A stretch of 64,000 bases of DNA from Thermobaculum sp042408415 (GTDB taxonomy: Bacteria; Chloroflexota; Chloroflexia; Thermobaculales; Thermobaculaceae). The stretch lies in the NCBI GenBank assembly GCA_042408415.1, contig JBHORE010000003.1, positions 1 to 64,000 on the forward strand. The letters are read 5' to 3'. How positions within the stretch are numbered: the stretch's first letter is position 1; every line of letters begins with the position of its first letter. The notes under the pieces were generated by a model that saw only the letters and a program-made list of their open reading frames with translations, ran no database searches and was not told the origin of the DNA. The position numbers were made by a program, and so were the translations under genes. Positions 1-8,737 of this stretch are shown one piece after another.

Positions 1-48
1 CGAACGAAGGGGACAAAACCCCTACCAAAAGTTTAGCAACGGTATGGA

Positions 49-85
49 CTAGGTGCAACTAGTTTTACCACCATCATACACCTAG
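49..85. repeat. Inverted repeat downstream of rpsA
   Basis: The arms CTAGGTG and CACCTAG flank about 23 bases in the gap that follows the rpsA stop. A second short hairpin, GGGG-acaaaa-CCCC at 9-22, lies further on. Read on the minus strand, neither is followed by a convincing T-run, so a terminator role for rpsA is only possible. Nothing else is visible in bases 1-123. Confidence 0.3.
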
Positions 86-123
86 CACAACCCCTCTATG
101 TAATTTCAACCGAAAAGAGACTT

Positions 124-1419
124 TTATTCTTCCCTTTCTCCCTCCTCCGTAGACTCCTCTTCCCCTTCGCCGGCAGCATAGTCAGGCTCATCCAACTGTC
201 GAACACTCAGACCTATACGGCGTCTCTGCGTGTCCATTTTGATAACACGAAGTCTCAACTTGTCACCAACTTGTACTTTAGTATCTCCCAGCTCGGACAT
301 ATGAACCAGGCCCTCTATACCATCTTCTAGCCTTACAAAAACTCCAAAGGGGGCTATCTGTGTCACCTCCCCTTCCACAATCTGGCCTACATCGTATCTT
401 TCCATTGCGGTGGCCCAGGGCTCTGGTTGTGTCCGCTTCATGCTCAGGGCTATCTTTTTGTGCTCGCGATCTATATTGAGCACCATGACATCAACTTCAT
501 CACCAGGCTTTAGCACTTCGCTGGGATGGTTGATCCGCCCCCAAGATATCTCCGACAGATGTATGAGCCCGTCAGCACCTCCTATATCTACAAAGGCTCC
601 GAAATCTGCAAGGCTAGTTACCTTACCCTTTACTATCTGCCCTTCATGTAGCTCTTCAATTAGACGCTCTTTGCTCGTCTCCTTTCTTTCCTGGGTGGCT
701 ATCCTCTCAGAGAGTATCAAGCGATTACGCTTTCTGTTGACCTCTATTACCTTGGCCTGCAGTGTTCTACCAACCAAGCTAGCAAGCTCAGACTGCCTGC
801 CAACATCATTTGAACTGACAAGAAAGCTGATTTGAGAGGAAGGAATGAAGCCTCTTAGTCCGCCTAGATCTACAAGTAGTCCTCCCTTGTTATACCCTAC
901 AACCTTGCAATCGACGATCTCACCAGTTTCAAGCTTTTGCTGAAGCTCGCGCCACAAACGCTCAGCTCTAGCTCTATCCACTGAGAGGACTATACGTCCC
1001 TCATTGTCTTCACTAGCATTGAGCACGGAGACCACAATAGGCTGACCCGGCTCAAGAGACTCCTTCTCTTCATCGCTTAGCGTAGTTAACTCGGAGGCGG
1101 GAACTATACCTTCGCTCTTCCCTCCCACATCCACTATCAGGTCGCCGTTATCGAACCCCATTACCACGCCATCTACGATCTCGTTTCGGTGCAGAGCCCG
1201 ATAGTCTGCCTCCCCGCTAGCCAGAATATCTTCCATAGTAATATCTTCTTCTGGCTGGGAGGTTTGTTGCCCTCTTTGGGAGCTCGGGCTGTTATCTTTG
1301 TCCGGCGAACCAGCGGATAGGTTACCCGAACCGCTGACTTCTCTGTCTAACTCCTCGTTCTCTCCAGGAAAAGGATCATTATAATGTTGACCTGTGGTGC
1401 CCATGGATTCGTGTGTCAT
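124..1419 (-). CDS. rpsA: 30S ribosomal protein S1 (four S1 repeats)
   Basis: This is a single-stranded-RNA-binding ribosomal protein that helps load mRNA on the 30S subunit. The 431 aa product has an acidic, Ser/Gly-rich N-terminal tail of about 70 residues. Four S1 (OB-fold) repeats follow at roughly 78-148, 165-240, 255-325 and 340-410. The last two are the most canonical, with GKVTSLADFGAFVDIGG and GLVHMSEL. The C-terminus is again Glu-rich. Four repeats is the shorter form usual in Gram-positive-type bacteria; E. coli S1 has six. The ATG start has GGGAG six bases upstream. A promoter and a hairpin-rich leader precede it, so it is probably transcribed alone and may be autoregulated. Confidence 0.95.
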   Translation of the reverse strand: MTHESMGTTGQHYNDPFPGENEELDREVSGSGNLSAGSPDKDNSPSSQRGQQTSQPEEDITMEDILASGEADYRALHRNEIVDGVVMGFDNGDLIVDVGGKSEGIVPASELTTLSDEEKESLEPGQPIVVSVLNASEDNEGRIVLSVDRARAERLWRELQQKLETGEIVDCKVVGYNKGGLLVDLGGLRGFIPSSQISFLVSSNDVGRQSELASLVGRTLQAKVIEVNRKRNRLILSERIATQERKETSKERLIEELHEGQIVKGKVTSLADFGAFVDIGGADGLIHLSEISWGRINHPSEVLKPGDEVDVMVLNIDREHKKIALSMKRTQPEPWATAMERYDVGQIVEGEVTQIAPFGVFVRLEDGIEGLVHMSELGDTKVQVGDKLRLRVIKMDTQRRRIGLSVRQLDEPDYAAGEGEEESTEEGEREE

Positions 1420-1448
1420 TTATCTCCCTTTTGCCATAAGTAGAACTA

Positions 1449-1489
1449 ACGGCTCCGATGTGCGCCATTGGGTCGCACTCGTGAGCCGT
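1449..1489 (-). promoter_or_regulatory. Hairpin in the rpsA mRNA leader
   Basis: On the minus strand the leader contains ACGGCTC...GAGCCGT (7 bp, perfect) enclosing GTGCG...CGCAC (5 bp) around a nine-base loop. It lies between the rpsA promoter and its Shine-Dalgarno sequence. S1 leaders in other bacteria are autoregulatory, so this may be a translational operator. That role is inference; the paired arms are plainly present. Confidence 0.55.
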
Positions 1490-1497
1490 CTGTTGAC

Positions 1498-1526
1498 ATT
1501 ATAGTAAATTAGGAGATACCTATCAA
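1498..1526 (-). promoter_or_regulatory. Sigma-70-type promoter for rpsA
   Basis: On the minus strand TTGATA (1521-1526) is followed by a 17-base spacer and a perfect TATAAT (1498-1503). Transcription should start near 1491. That gives a leader of about 70 bases that includes the hairpin at 1449-1489. Confidence 0.65.
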
Positions 1527-1568
1527 TGAAAGCTCGAAAGGCAAGACATATGAGCTACTAAAGTAAAT

Positions 1569-2663
1569 TTACTGAGCGGCTACCTTCAGGCTCTCGAGCT
1601 CCATCTGGATGGCATCACAGGCTGCGGAGATATCCTCCTTGGTAAAGTACCCTAGGTGTCCCAACCTGATAATCCTCCCAGAGAGTTCAGCTTGGCCTCC
1701 ACCCACTATAACCCCGTGTTTATCTCGCAAGTTATTCTTGAAGATCTTACCATCTACACCTTCAGGTACTTTGATAGCCGTAACTGTATTAGAGGCATAG
1801 CGCTCATCGGCAAATAGCTCTAGCCCCATTTCTTTTATACGATTCCTAGTATAAGCTCCCGCTTCAGCATGCCTCTTCCATATAGCCTCACGTCCTTCTT
1901 GCATCATCAAATCTAGAGCAACCTCCAAGGCATAGAAAAGACTTACGGCAGGGGTGTAAGGTGTCTGGCCCTTCTCGAGCGAGGATTTTGCTGCCCTGAA
2001 ATCCCAGTAATACCTGGGGAGCTTTGCAGTCTGAACAGCTTGCCACGCACGCTCGCTGACGCTAACCATAGCCATACCAGGCGGAATCATCCAGGCCTTC
2101 TGAGATCCAGACACCACCACATCCAGATCCCACTCATCGGTCATTACCGGGATAGCCCCCATCGAGCTTACCGCATCTACTAATAGCAAAAGATCTCTTT
2201 CCTTTACTATATGTGCCAGTTCCTCCAGAGGATTGGTAACGCCAGTTGATGTCTCGTTATGAGTGATCAATACTGCCTTTACATCCGGGTTCTCATCAAG
2301 GGCTTGACGAAGCTGATCGGGATCTACAGCCCTACCCCTGGGTATAGATAGTCGTCGCACATCGAGACCGAAAGTCTCAGCTATCTTGGCAAACCTATCA
2401 CCAAAGACGCCTATGATAACAGCCAAGATTGGGTCACGAGGTGATAAAGTGTTGACGATGGCCGCTTCTAATCCCCCAGTACCCGAGGCGGGAAATATTA
2501 GCACATCCCCCCGTGTGCAATAGAAATACTTGAGCGTCTCAGTGCACTGTTGTAGAATACGAGCGAATTCCGGCCCCCTATGATCTATCATATCTCTGTG
2601 CATAGCCGCCTGTACTTGCTCAGGCAAAGGTGTTGGACCTGGAATTCTCAAATTCTGATGCAT
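1569..2663 (-). CDS. Class V aminotransferase (alanine-glyoxylate / serine-pyruvate type)
   Basis: A PLP-dependent fold-type I aminotransferase of 364 aa, the normal length for the family. The N-terminal RIPGPTPLP motif is typical of alanine-glyoxylate/serine-pyruvate aminotransferases. The glycine-rich PLP-phosphate loop is FPASGTGGLEAA (about 58-69). The Schiff-base lysine is in SGSQKAW (K189). The C-terminus has the GHLGY signature. Such enzymes serve glycine/serine/glyoxylate metabolism, and a purine-ureide role is also known; the substrate cannot be told from sequence. The ATG start has CAGGAG upstream. It is divergent from the AI-2E-type gene and has its own promoter region. Confidence 0.88.
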   Translation of the reverse strand: MHQNLRIPGPTPLPEQVQAAMHRDMIDHRGPEFARILQQCTETLKYFYCTRGDVLIFPASGTGGLEAAIVNTLSPRDPILAVIIGVFGDRFAKIAETFGLDVRRLSIPRGRAVDPDQLRQALDENPDVKAVLITHNETSTGVTNPLEELAHIVKERDLLLLVDAVSSMGAIPVMTDEWDLDVVVSGSQKAWMIPPGMAMVSVSERAWQAVQTAKLPRYYWDFRAAKSSLEKGQTPYTPAVSLFYALEVALDLMMQEGREAIWKRHAEAGAYTRNRIKEMGLELFADERYASNTVTAIKVPEGVDGKIFKNNLRDKHGVIVGGGQAELSGRIIRLGHLGYFTKEDISAACDAIQMELESLKVAAQ

Positions 2664-2775
2664 ACACTCATTCTCCTGTAAAGATACACGCTTTCAATAT
2701 TATAAGAGATATATGTAATGTTGGTTAGTTCGACAAAATTAGCTCAGCTTGTGATATATTCCCGCTGAGAAATGG

Positions 2776-4107
2776 TTGAGGTTCCATAAGGTGAGAGAAA
2801 TAAGGTTTACCAAGAGGGCTAAAGAGATAACTATATGGATCTCGGTAGCCGTAATTCTTTACTTTCTCCATAGCACAGCTCACCTGCTTACACCGTTTAT
2901 CTGGGCTATTGTAGCCACGTATATATTTCACCCACTTGTGAGTTTTTTGTCCAGAGAATCTGGAGTACCTAGAGCTATATGGATCATACTACTGTACATA
3001 GCTGTTTTCTCAGCGGTCGCGTGGAGTCTCATAAACGTTGTGCCCATCATCAGAGACCAGTCACTAGCCCTAGCTAACCAAGTGCCACACATCCTCAATC
3101 AAATAGAAGGCTTCATTAATCGAAACCAGATGCTGCGAGAATGGGGAATATCCGTCGATCTCAAGCAATTAGAATCACAGGTTGTAGCTCTTAGTGATGA
3201 CTTCGCAGATTACGCACGCAGGATGGCAGTACCCATCCTGACCGTAGTCATAGACAAAGCAGTTAAGTTTTTTATATTTCTCGTCGCTACATTCTTCCTG
3301 CTTCTTCACGCAGACCATATAAAGAGCTCGTTTCTCGAGTTCACCCCGGCTCCATACAGGCACGAAATAGAGAGCTTGCTAAGGAGAATCAACGATACGT
3401 TAGGGGCTTACCTAAGGAGCCAGCTAATTCTGCTAGCCATAATGACTATAGCTACATGGATATTCCTATCTACGATACACGTACAGTACGCCCTGCTTCT
3501 GGGAGTATTGACAGGTTTTCTTGAGCTCATACCCATTATCGGACCTTACACGGCAGGAGGTATAGCTGTTAGTGTAGCGTTGTTCCAGTCTAACCCCCCA
3601 TTTGGATGGAATAACCTCACGCTCGCAGCAGTAGTAGCGTTAGGATACTTCATATTGCGTCAGTTAGAAGACAATCTGGTAATACCTTTTCTGATTGGTA
3701 GAGTGGTACACCTCAATCCAATAATAGTTATATTCTTCATAATGGCTGGAGCCAGCTATGGAGGCATACTGGGACTTCTAATCGCTGTACCAATTGCCTC
3801 GGTCCTACGCATAATTGCTCAATATCTTTATAGCAAGATAATCGCCCCCGAGCCGGCATTCTTCGTTACAGTCTCAAAGAATGATAATCCAATAGAACAA
3901 ACTGTTAGGGCCATACAATCCGGAGCAAGACGCATAGTGCTGATCTCAACAGAGGGAAACGACGCTCTAAGGGATCACGGGACTTTCCAACAACTGGTAA
4001 ATCTCATGAATACAGAAGATGTCGAGATAACCGTGATCGCTCCAGACTCCGTGACTCAGGCTCTAGCTACAGCCCACGGGATGAGGCTGAATGGGAACGG
4101 ATATTAA
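2776..4107 (+). CDS. AI-2E-type (PerM family) membrane protein with soluble C-terminal domain
   Basis: An integral membrane protein of 443 aa. Hydrophobic segments near residues 15-70, a central amphipathic domain, then more segments (about 155-355) including GFLELIPIIGPYTAG, a hallmark of the AI-2E/PerM transporter family. The transported substrate is unknown for most members. After the last membrane helix there are about 90 extra residues with alternating strand/helix character (APEPAFF... to the end), not part of the core family. The start is uncertain: TTG at 2776 or GTG at 2791. It overlaps the GNAT gene by 17 bases, implying coupled translation. Confidence 0.8.
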   Translation: MRFHKVREIRFTKRAKEITIWISVAVILYFLHSTAHLLTPFIWAIVATYIFHPLVSFLSRESGVPRAIWIILLYIAVFSAVAWSLINVVPIIRDQSLALANQVPHILNQIEGFINRNQMLREWGISVDLKQLESQVVALSDDFADYARRMAVPILTVVIDKAVKFFIFLVATFFLLLHADHIKSSFLEFTPAPYRHEIESLLRRINDTLGAYLRSQLILLAIMTIATWIFLSTIHVQYALLLGVLTGFLELIPIIGPYTAGGIAVSVALFQSNPPFGWNNLTLAAVVALGYFILRQLEDNLVIPFLIGRVVHLNPIIVIFFIMAGASYGGILGLLIAVPIASVLRIIAQYLYSKIIAPEPAFFVTVSKNDNPIEQTVRAIQSGARRIVLISTEGNDALRDHGTFQQLVNLMNTEDVEITVIAPDSVTQALATAHGMRLNGNGY

Positions 4108-4651
4108 TAATATAAAGATCAGAGCCGGAAGGTTGTCAGATATAGCCTTATGCGAGAGGCTAGATGCCAGTTTCACCACCGACCTGGTTTGGCAGATAGC
4201 ACTAGATTCCTACGGTATAGGCTCAGAAGACGACCTTTCCCTTCGACTACTAACAGCTAGGCTACCAAGGCCCAGAGCAATAACTGATCCTCCGATTCCA
4301 TCGTATCTTGAGAGCAATTGGGACAGATTAAGTCTGTTTTTAGTGGCCGAAATAGACAAGCTAGTTGGTTTCCTATGTGCAAGTACAGAAGAGCAATATC
4401 TTAGGATCGAGCAAATAGTGGTAGACAAGCCATTCCGCAGATTAGGCATTGGCAACTCCCTGATAGGCGCCACTATCAGTTGGGCTAGAGAAAACCATAT
4501 GAAGGCAATTACTTGTACGATATCGACTAAGAACTATCCAGCTATAGCATTCTTTAGGTCGCAGGGCTTTCATATATGTGGCTATAATGAGAAGCATTTC
4601 ACTTCTGGAGATATAGCTATCTACATGGCACTGGAACTACTAGATGAATAG
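4091..4651 (+). CDS. GNAT-family N-acetyltransferase
   Basis: A 186 aa acetyl-CoA-dependent acyltransferase. The acetyl-CoA-binding motif A is at about 112-125 (VDKPFRRLGIGNSLI), followed by the usual NYPAIAFFRSQGF helix-strand. The first 80 residues are not diagnostic. The target could be an amine, a protein N-terminus or a small molecule. It starts at ATG inside the end of the upstream membrane-protein gene and ends 8 bases inside pth, so the three genes form one transcription unit. Confidence 0.8.
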   Translation: MGTDINNIKIRAGRLSDIALCERLDASFTTDLVWQIALDSYGIGSEDDLSLRLLTARLPRPRAITDPPIPSYLESNWDRLSLFLVAEIDKLVGFLCASTEEQYLRIEQIVVDKPFRRLGIGNSLIGATISWARENHMKAITCTISTKNYPAIAFFRSQGFHICGYNEKHFTSGDIAIYMALELLDE

Positions 4652-5225
4652 AGAATTTTTGATAGTTGGTCTCGGGAATCCTGGAAAAGAGTACGCACAT
4701 ACACGACACAATGTAGGCTTCCTAGTAGTAGATGAGCTGGCCCGTAGATATAAAACATCTGGGTTCTCTCTTATTGACAGAGCACTAGTGGCAGAAACCT
4801 ATATAGATGGCTACAAAGCAATCTTGGCCAAGCCCGTCACCTACATGAACAACAGTGGGCAAGCAGTCAAGCTTCTGCTCAGACGCTACAATCTGGAATA
4901 TCAGAGCTCCTTGATAGTTATATATGATGACCTAGATCTACCATTTGGAACAATTAGAGTGAGAACCAAAGGTAGCTCAGGAGGTCATAGAGGAGTTCAG
5001 TCGATAATAGATACTATCAGTAGTAACGAATTCATAAGGATTCGAGTAGGCATAGGGAGGGACCCCAAGTTAGATCCAGTAGATTATGTACTTGGGAAAT
5101 GGAGCAGGGAGCAACTGTCCTACATTGATCATATAATCACACGCGCAGCAGATGCAGTGGAATCTTTGATCAAAGAAGGTGTTGAGGCAACCATGAATAG
5201 CTTTAACACCAAAGCGACGGGATAG
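4644..5225 (+). CDS. pth: Peptidyl-tRNA hydrolase
   Basis: Cleaves peptidyl-tRNAs that drop off the ribosome, freeing tRNA. It is 193 aa, the usual length. The signature GLGNPGKEY is at 9-17, catalytic His22 in TRHNVGF, then KPVTYMNNSG and the DDLDLPFG and GSSGGHRG blocks. Its ATG overlaps the GNAT gene, and mfd begins 56 bases downstream. A pth-mfd pairing is common in bacteria. Confidence 0.96.
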   Translation: MNREFLIVGLGNPGKEYAHTRHNVGFLVVDELARRYKTSGFSLIDRALVAETYIDGYKAILAKPVTYMNNSGQAVKLLLRRYNLEYQSSLIVIYDDLDLPFGTIRVRTKGSSGGHRGVQSIIDTISSNEFIRIRVGIGRDPKLDPVDYVLGKWSREQLSYIDHIITRAADAVESLIKEGVEATMNSFNTKATG

Positions 5226-5281
5226 GTATAAATCGACTTGATATACTAGATAGGTCACCAATATTACTTTCCTGGATATAA

Positions 5282-8200
5282 ATGACAACAACAAAACCTC
5301 TAATAGAACTGCTATCTAAGTCCAAGCAAATCCAGCATCTAAAGGCACAACTCAGTAGAGGGGAAAAGGTCAGTTATCTGCCATCTGCTGTCCCTTCTGC
5401 CTACCCAGCCTTATGGGCAACATTATTTGCCGAAATGCAGACAGACACCCTGCTGATAGTACCAAGGCCAGAAGAAGCTCAGAACGTAGCGGATTCTCTA
5501 TCTACATACTTATGGGATCCCAAGAGGGTACTGCTATGGCCAGCACATGATGATCTACCTTATGAGAGGATAGCTACCCCAACTCAAGACTCGCCATTCA
5601 GAAGGCTCGCAGCCTTGGAGCGAATATTACAAACAGATAGGGAGCCGCTGCTAATCGTCGCAAGCGTGAAATCCATCCTGGAACCCACGTTAGCTCGACG
5701 CTACTTTGAGGATCATAGAGAACTTGTCAAGACAGGAGTTACCGTAAATATTATTGCCCTAGCTAACAGAGCGTCCAAGTTCGGTTATTCGCCTGTTCCC
5801 AGTGTCGAAGAAGTTGGTCAATTCTCACGGCGAGGCGGTATCTTCGATATATGGCCACCATCATCGGATCTGCCAATCAGATTAGAACTTTTTGGCGACG
5901 AAGTCGACAGCATAAGGCTGTTTGATCCAGAAACTCAAAGATCTGTCAGAGAAATAGACTCATTCTCTATAATCTCGCCATACGAGATCCCAGTTGCCGA
6001 GTATGAGTCAGCACTAGAACGTCTTCAGCAGATAGATCTGTCTAATCTGCGGCATGAAGTAGCATCCAACTGGAAACAGTCCCTAGAAAAGCTATCAGCA
6101 GGTGACGTTCCATCCATACATAGCATAATAGCTCCGTACTTTCCAAGCGGTCAGGGGAATCTGCTTGATTACCTCAGCGAAGGCAGTATAGTCTTCACAG
6201 ATCTGCCTGACAGACTTGCACTTACTGCAAGCACCCTGCGTTCACACATTGAAGGTATGCGATTGGAGATGGAGCGATCAGGAGATATACCCTCGAACCT
6301 GCTTAGCCCTGTCTTTGAGTGGAGTACTATAGAGGATAGACTCAAGACGTTACCGAAGATCGAACCTGTCAATTCGGCTGAGGGCAACCTCAATTTCTAT
6401 CCCGCTCCGCAGATTAGATCCAGCACTATAGACATCGTCGATAACCTACGATCTTGGATTGACGAGGGTAGAACTGTATTTATCGTAACTCGGCACCATG
6501 AGAGAATCCGCCACGTGGCAGAAGAGCACAACTTGCCATTGGCACTAGAGGAGGATGATAAACAGGGGCAGATATTCATAGTACCTGGCTCCATCCAAGA
6601 TGGTTGGATATGTGACGACATCAATCTGGTAGTTCTTTCAGACACGGAACTTTGGGGTTATAGGGAGCCAAGAAGAGCGCGCTCTCCAAGGAAAGCTCCT
6701 CAGAGGGTCTTCCTAGCTGACCTCCAACCAGGTAGCTACGTGGTACATGTAGACCATGGGGTAGCTAAGTACGTAGGCAACGTTATGAGAGGTAGCTCAG
6801 GAGCAGAACGAGAGTACCTGGTCCTGGAGTATGCCGGAGGGGACAGACTATATGTACCAGTAGACCAAATAGATAGAATCTCTCCATACATTGGTGGAGG
6901 TGAGCCTGCGCTCAGTCGGTTGGGAACTGCCGACTGGGCGCGCACCAAAAGAAGAGCCAAGAAGGCGGCAGATCAACTAGCTAAAGAGTTGCTTCAGCTA
7001 TATGCGGCCCGAGAGATAGCCAAAGGTCATAGCTTTTCCCCAGACAATGAACTCCATAGAGAGTTCGAGAGTGCGTTCCCTTATGTGGAAACAGATGATC
7101 AGTTGGCAGCTATTGAAGATGTCAAGGCTGATATGGAATCATCAAAGCCCATGGATAGACTGATATGTGGGGATGTAGGGTACGGCAAAACCGAAGTGGC
7201 GCTTAGAGCTGCATTCAAGGCTGTGGCAGATGGCAAACAAGTCGCGGTACTCGTCCCGACAACTGTGCTTGCACTACAACATTATGAAACATTTAGGTCC
7301 AGATTTAACCCATTTGGCATACGAGTTGAAATGCTGTCCAGGCTGCGGACCAAGAAGGAGAGAGACCAAGTCCTGGAAGATTTGCAGAAGGGTAACGTCG
7401 ATATAGTTATAGGTACACATACCATCCTCCAAAAAAATGTAGTGTTCAAGGACCTTGGACTAGTCATAGTAGATGAGGAGCAAAGATTTGGCGTCAAGCA
7501 CAAGGAAACGCTCAAGCAGATACGTACTCAGGTAGATGTGCTGACCCTTACAGCTACTCCTATACCCAGGACTCTGCAAATGGCGCTTTCGGGAGTAAGG
7601 GATATGAGTGTGATAGAAACTGCTCCCGAGGATCGCTTACCTGTATACACCTATATTGTTCCGAAGAATGACAGCATCATCAGAGACAGTATCATAAGGG
7701 AGTTGGAACGAGGCGGACAGGTCTTCTACGTGCATAATAGAGTGCAGGACATCTACAAGGTAGCACACAAACTACAAGAGATGGTGCCAGAGGCTCGCAT
7801 CACTGTCGCCCATGGTCAAATGCCAGAACAACAGCTAGAGCAGGTAATGCTGGAATTCATGCATCACCATTATGATGTTCTAGTATGTACCACCATTATC
7901 GAGTCAGGACTAGACATCCCCAACGCTAATACGCTAATAGTTGACGATGCTACACATATGGGCTTAGCTCAACTCTATCAGCTACGGGGTAGGGTGGGTA
8001 GAAGCAGCAATCGAGCATACGCATACCTCATGTACAGACCTGATGCTAGGATGACAGAGGACGCACAGAAAAGGCTGGAAGCAATTTCAGAAGCTACTCA
8101 GCTGGGGGCTGGCTTCCGGATAGCTATGAAGGACCTTGAGATAAGGGGAGCAGGCAATTTCTTGGGGCCAGAGCAAAGTGGACATGTTTACGCCATTGGA

Positions 8201-8737
8201 CTAGAGCTTTACACCCAAATGATAGAGAGAGCAGTACAGGAACTGCGCACAGGACAGCCCATCAGTGAGCCCCCTGCAGTAACAATAGATCTGCCGATTC
8301 CAGCTCTAATACCCGAACATTACGTTTCTGATAGAGACACCAGAATCAGGTTGTACAGGCGATTAGCATCCACATCAACGGCACGTGAGCTTAGATCGAT
8401 GGAAAACGAGATGCGAGATAGGTTCGGGCCGCTACCTGAAGAGACCATAAACCTGATCAAGCTCATAGATCTCAAGATAGTGGCAGCAAAAGCAGGTGTC
8501 ACTGCAATACGAGCAGCGGACAACGAAGTGATAATCAAAGCCGACAACCCTCCACCTGCTGAGAGACTGGCACATTGGCGAGGAGTTAGGATATTGCCTG
8601 GCCAGGTAAGAGTAGAGATTAGTGGCAAGCCAGATCGATGGCTTACTAGGTTGAGATCCGTACTACTTCAGATGTCCTACACGCCCGACGAGTATCAGCC
8701 AACCGGCATGGAAGACAGGATGGTTAGCGGGAGATAA
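5282..8737 (+). CDS. mfd: Transcription-repair coupling factor Mfd
   Basis: Removes RNA polymerase stalled at DNA lesions and recruits UvrA. The 1151 aa product shows the full architecture. The N-terminal UvrB-like module has GQFSRRGGIFDIWPP near 180. The CarD-like RNA-polymerase-interaction domain (GSYVVHVDHGVAKYVG) lies near 490. The SF2 helicase core follows, with Walker A GDVGYGKTE near 630, DEEQ box and GRVGRSSNRAYAYL. The C-terminal TRCF domain closes it. It converges on mutS2 with a 14-base overlap of the 3' ends, so antisense transcription is likely unless termination lies within a gene. Confidence 0.97.
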   Translation: MTTTKPLIELLSKSKQIQHLKAQLSRGEKVSYLPSAVPSAYPALWATLFAEMQTDTLLIVPRPEEAQNVADSLSTYLWDPKRVLLWPAHDDLPYERIATPTQDSPFRRLAALERILQTDREPLLIVASVKSILEPTLARRYFEDHRELVKTGVTVNIIALANRASKFGYSPVPSVEEVGQFSRRGGIFDIWPPSSDLPIRLELFGDEVDSIRLFDPETQRSVREIDSFSIISPYEIPVAEYESALERLQQIDLSNLRHEVASNWKQSLEKLSAGDVPSIHSIIAPYFPSGQGNLLDYLSEGSIVFTDLPDRLALTASTLRSHIEGMRLEMERSGDIPSNLLSPVFEWSTIEDRLKTLPKIEPVNSAEGNLNFYPAPQIRSSTIDIVDNLRSWIDEGRTVFIVTRHHERIRHVAEEHNLPLALEEDDKQGQIFIVPGSIQDGWICDDINLVVLSDTELWGYREPRRARSPRKAPQRVFLADLQPGSYVVHVDHGVAKYVGNVMRGSSGAEREYLVLEYAGGDRLYVPVDQIDRISPYIGGGEPALSRLGTADWARTKRRAKKAADQLAKELLQLYAAREIAKGHSFSPDNELHREFESAFPYVETDDQLAAIEDVKADMESSKPMDRLICGDVGYGKTEVALRAAFKAVADGKQVAVLVPTTVLALQHYETFRSRFNPFGIRVEMLSRLRTKKERDQVLEDLQKGNVDIVIGTHTILQKNVVFKDLGLVIVDEEQRFGVKHKETLKQIRTQVDVLTLTATPIPRTLQMALSGVRDMSVIETAPEDRLPVYTYIVPKNDSIIRDSIIRELERGGQVFYVHNRVQDIYKVAHKLQEMVPEARITVAHGQMPEQQLEQVMLEFMHHHYDVLVCTTIIESGLDIPNANTLIVDDATHMGLAQLYQLRGRVGRSSNRAYAYLMYRPDARMTEDAQKRLEAISEATQLGAGFRIAMKDLEIRGAGNFLGPEQSGHVYAIGLELYTQMIERAVQELRTGQPISEPPAVTIDLPIPALIPEHYVSDRDTRIRLYRRLASTSTARELRSMENEMRDRFGPLPEETINLIKLIDLKIVAAKAGVTAIRAADNEVIIKADNPPPAERLAHWRGVRILPGQVRVEISGKPDRWLTRLRSVLLQMSYTPDEYQPTGMEDRMVSGR

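Noticed and set aside
2725..2931. Minus-strand frame at the start of the AI-2E-type gene
   Set aside because: Antisense to a clear coding region, no Shine-Dalgarno and no recognisable protein.
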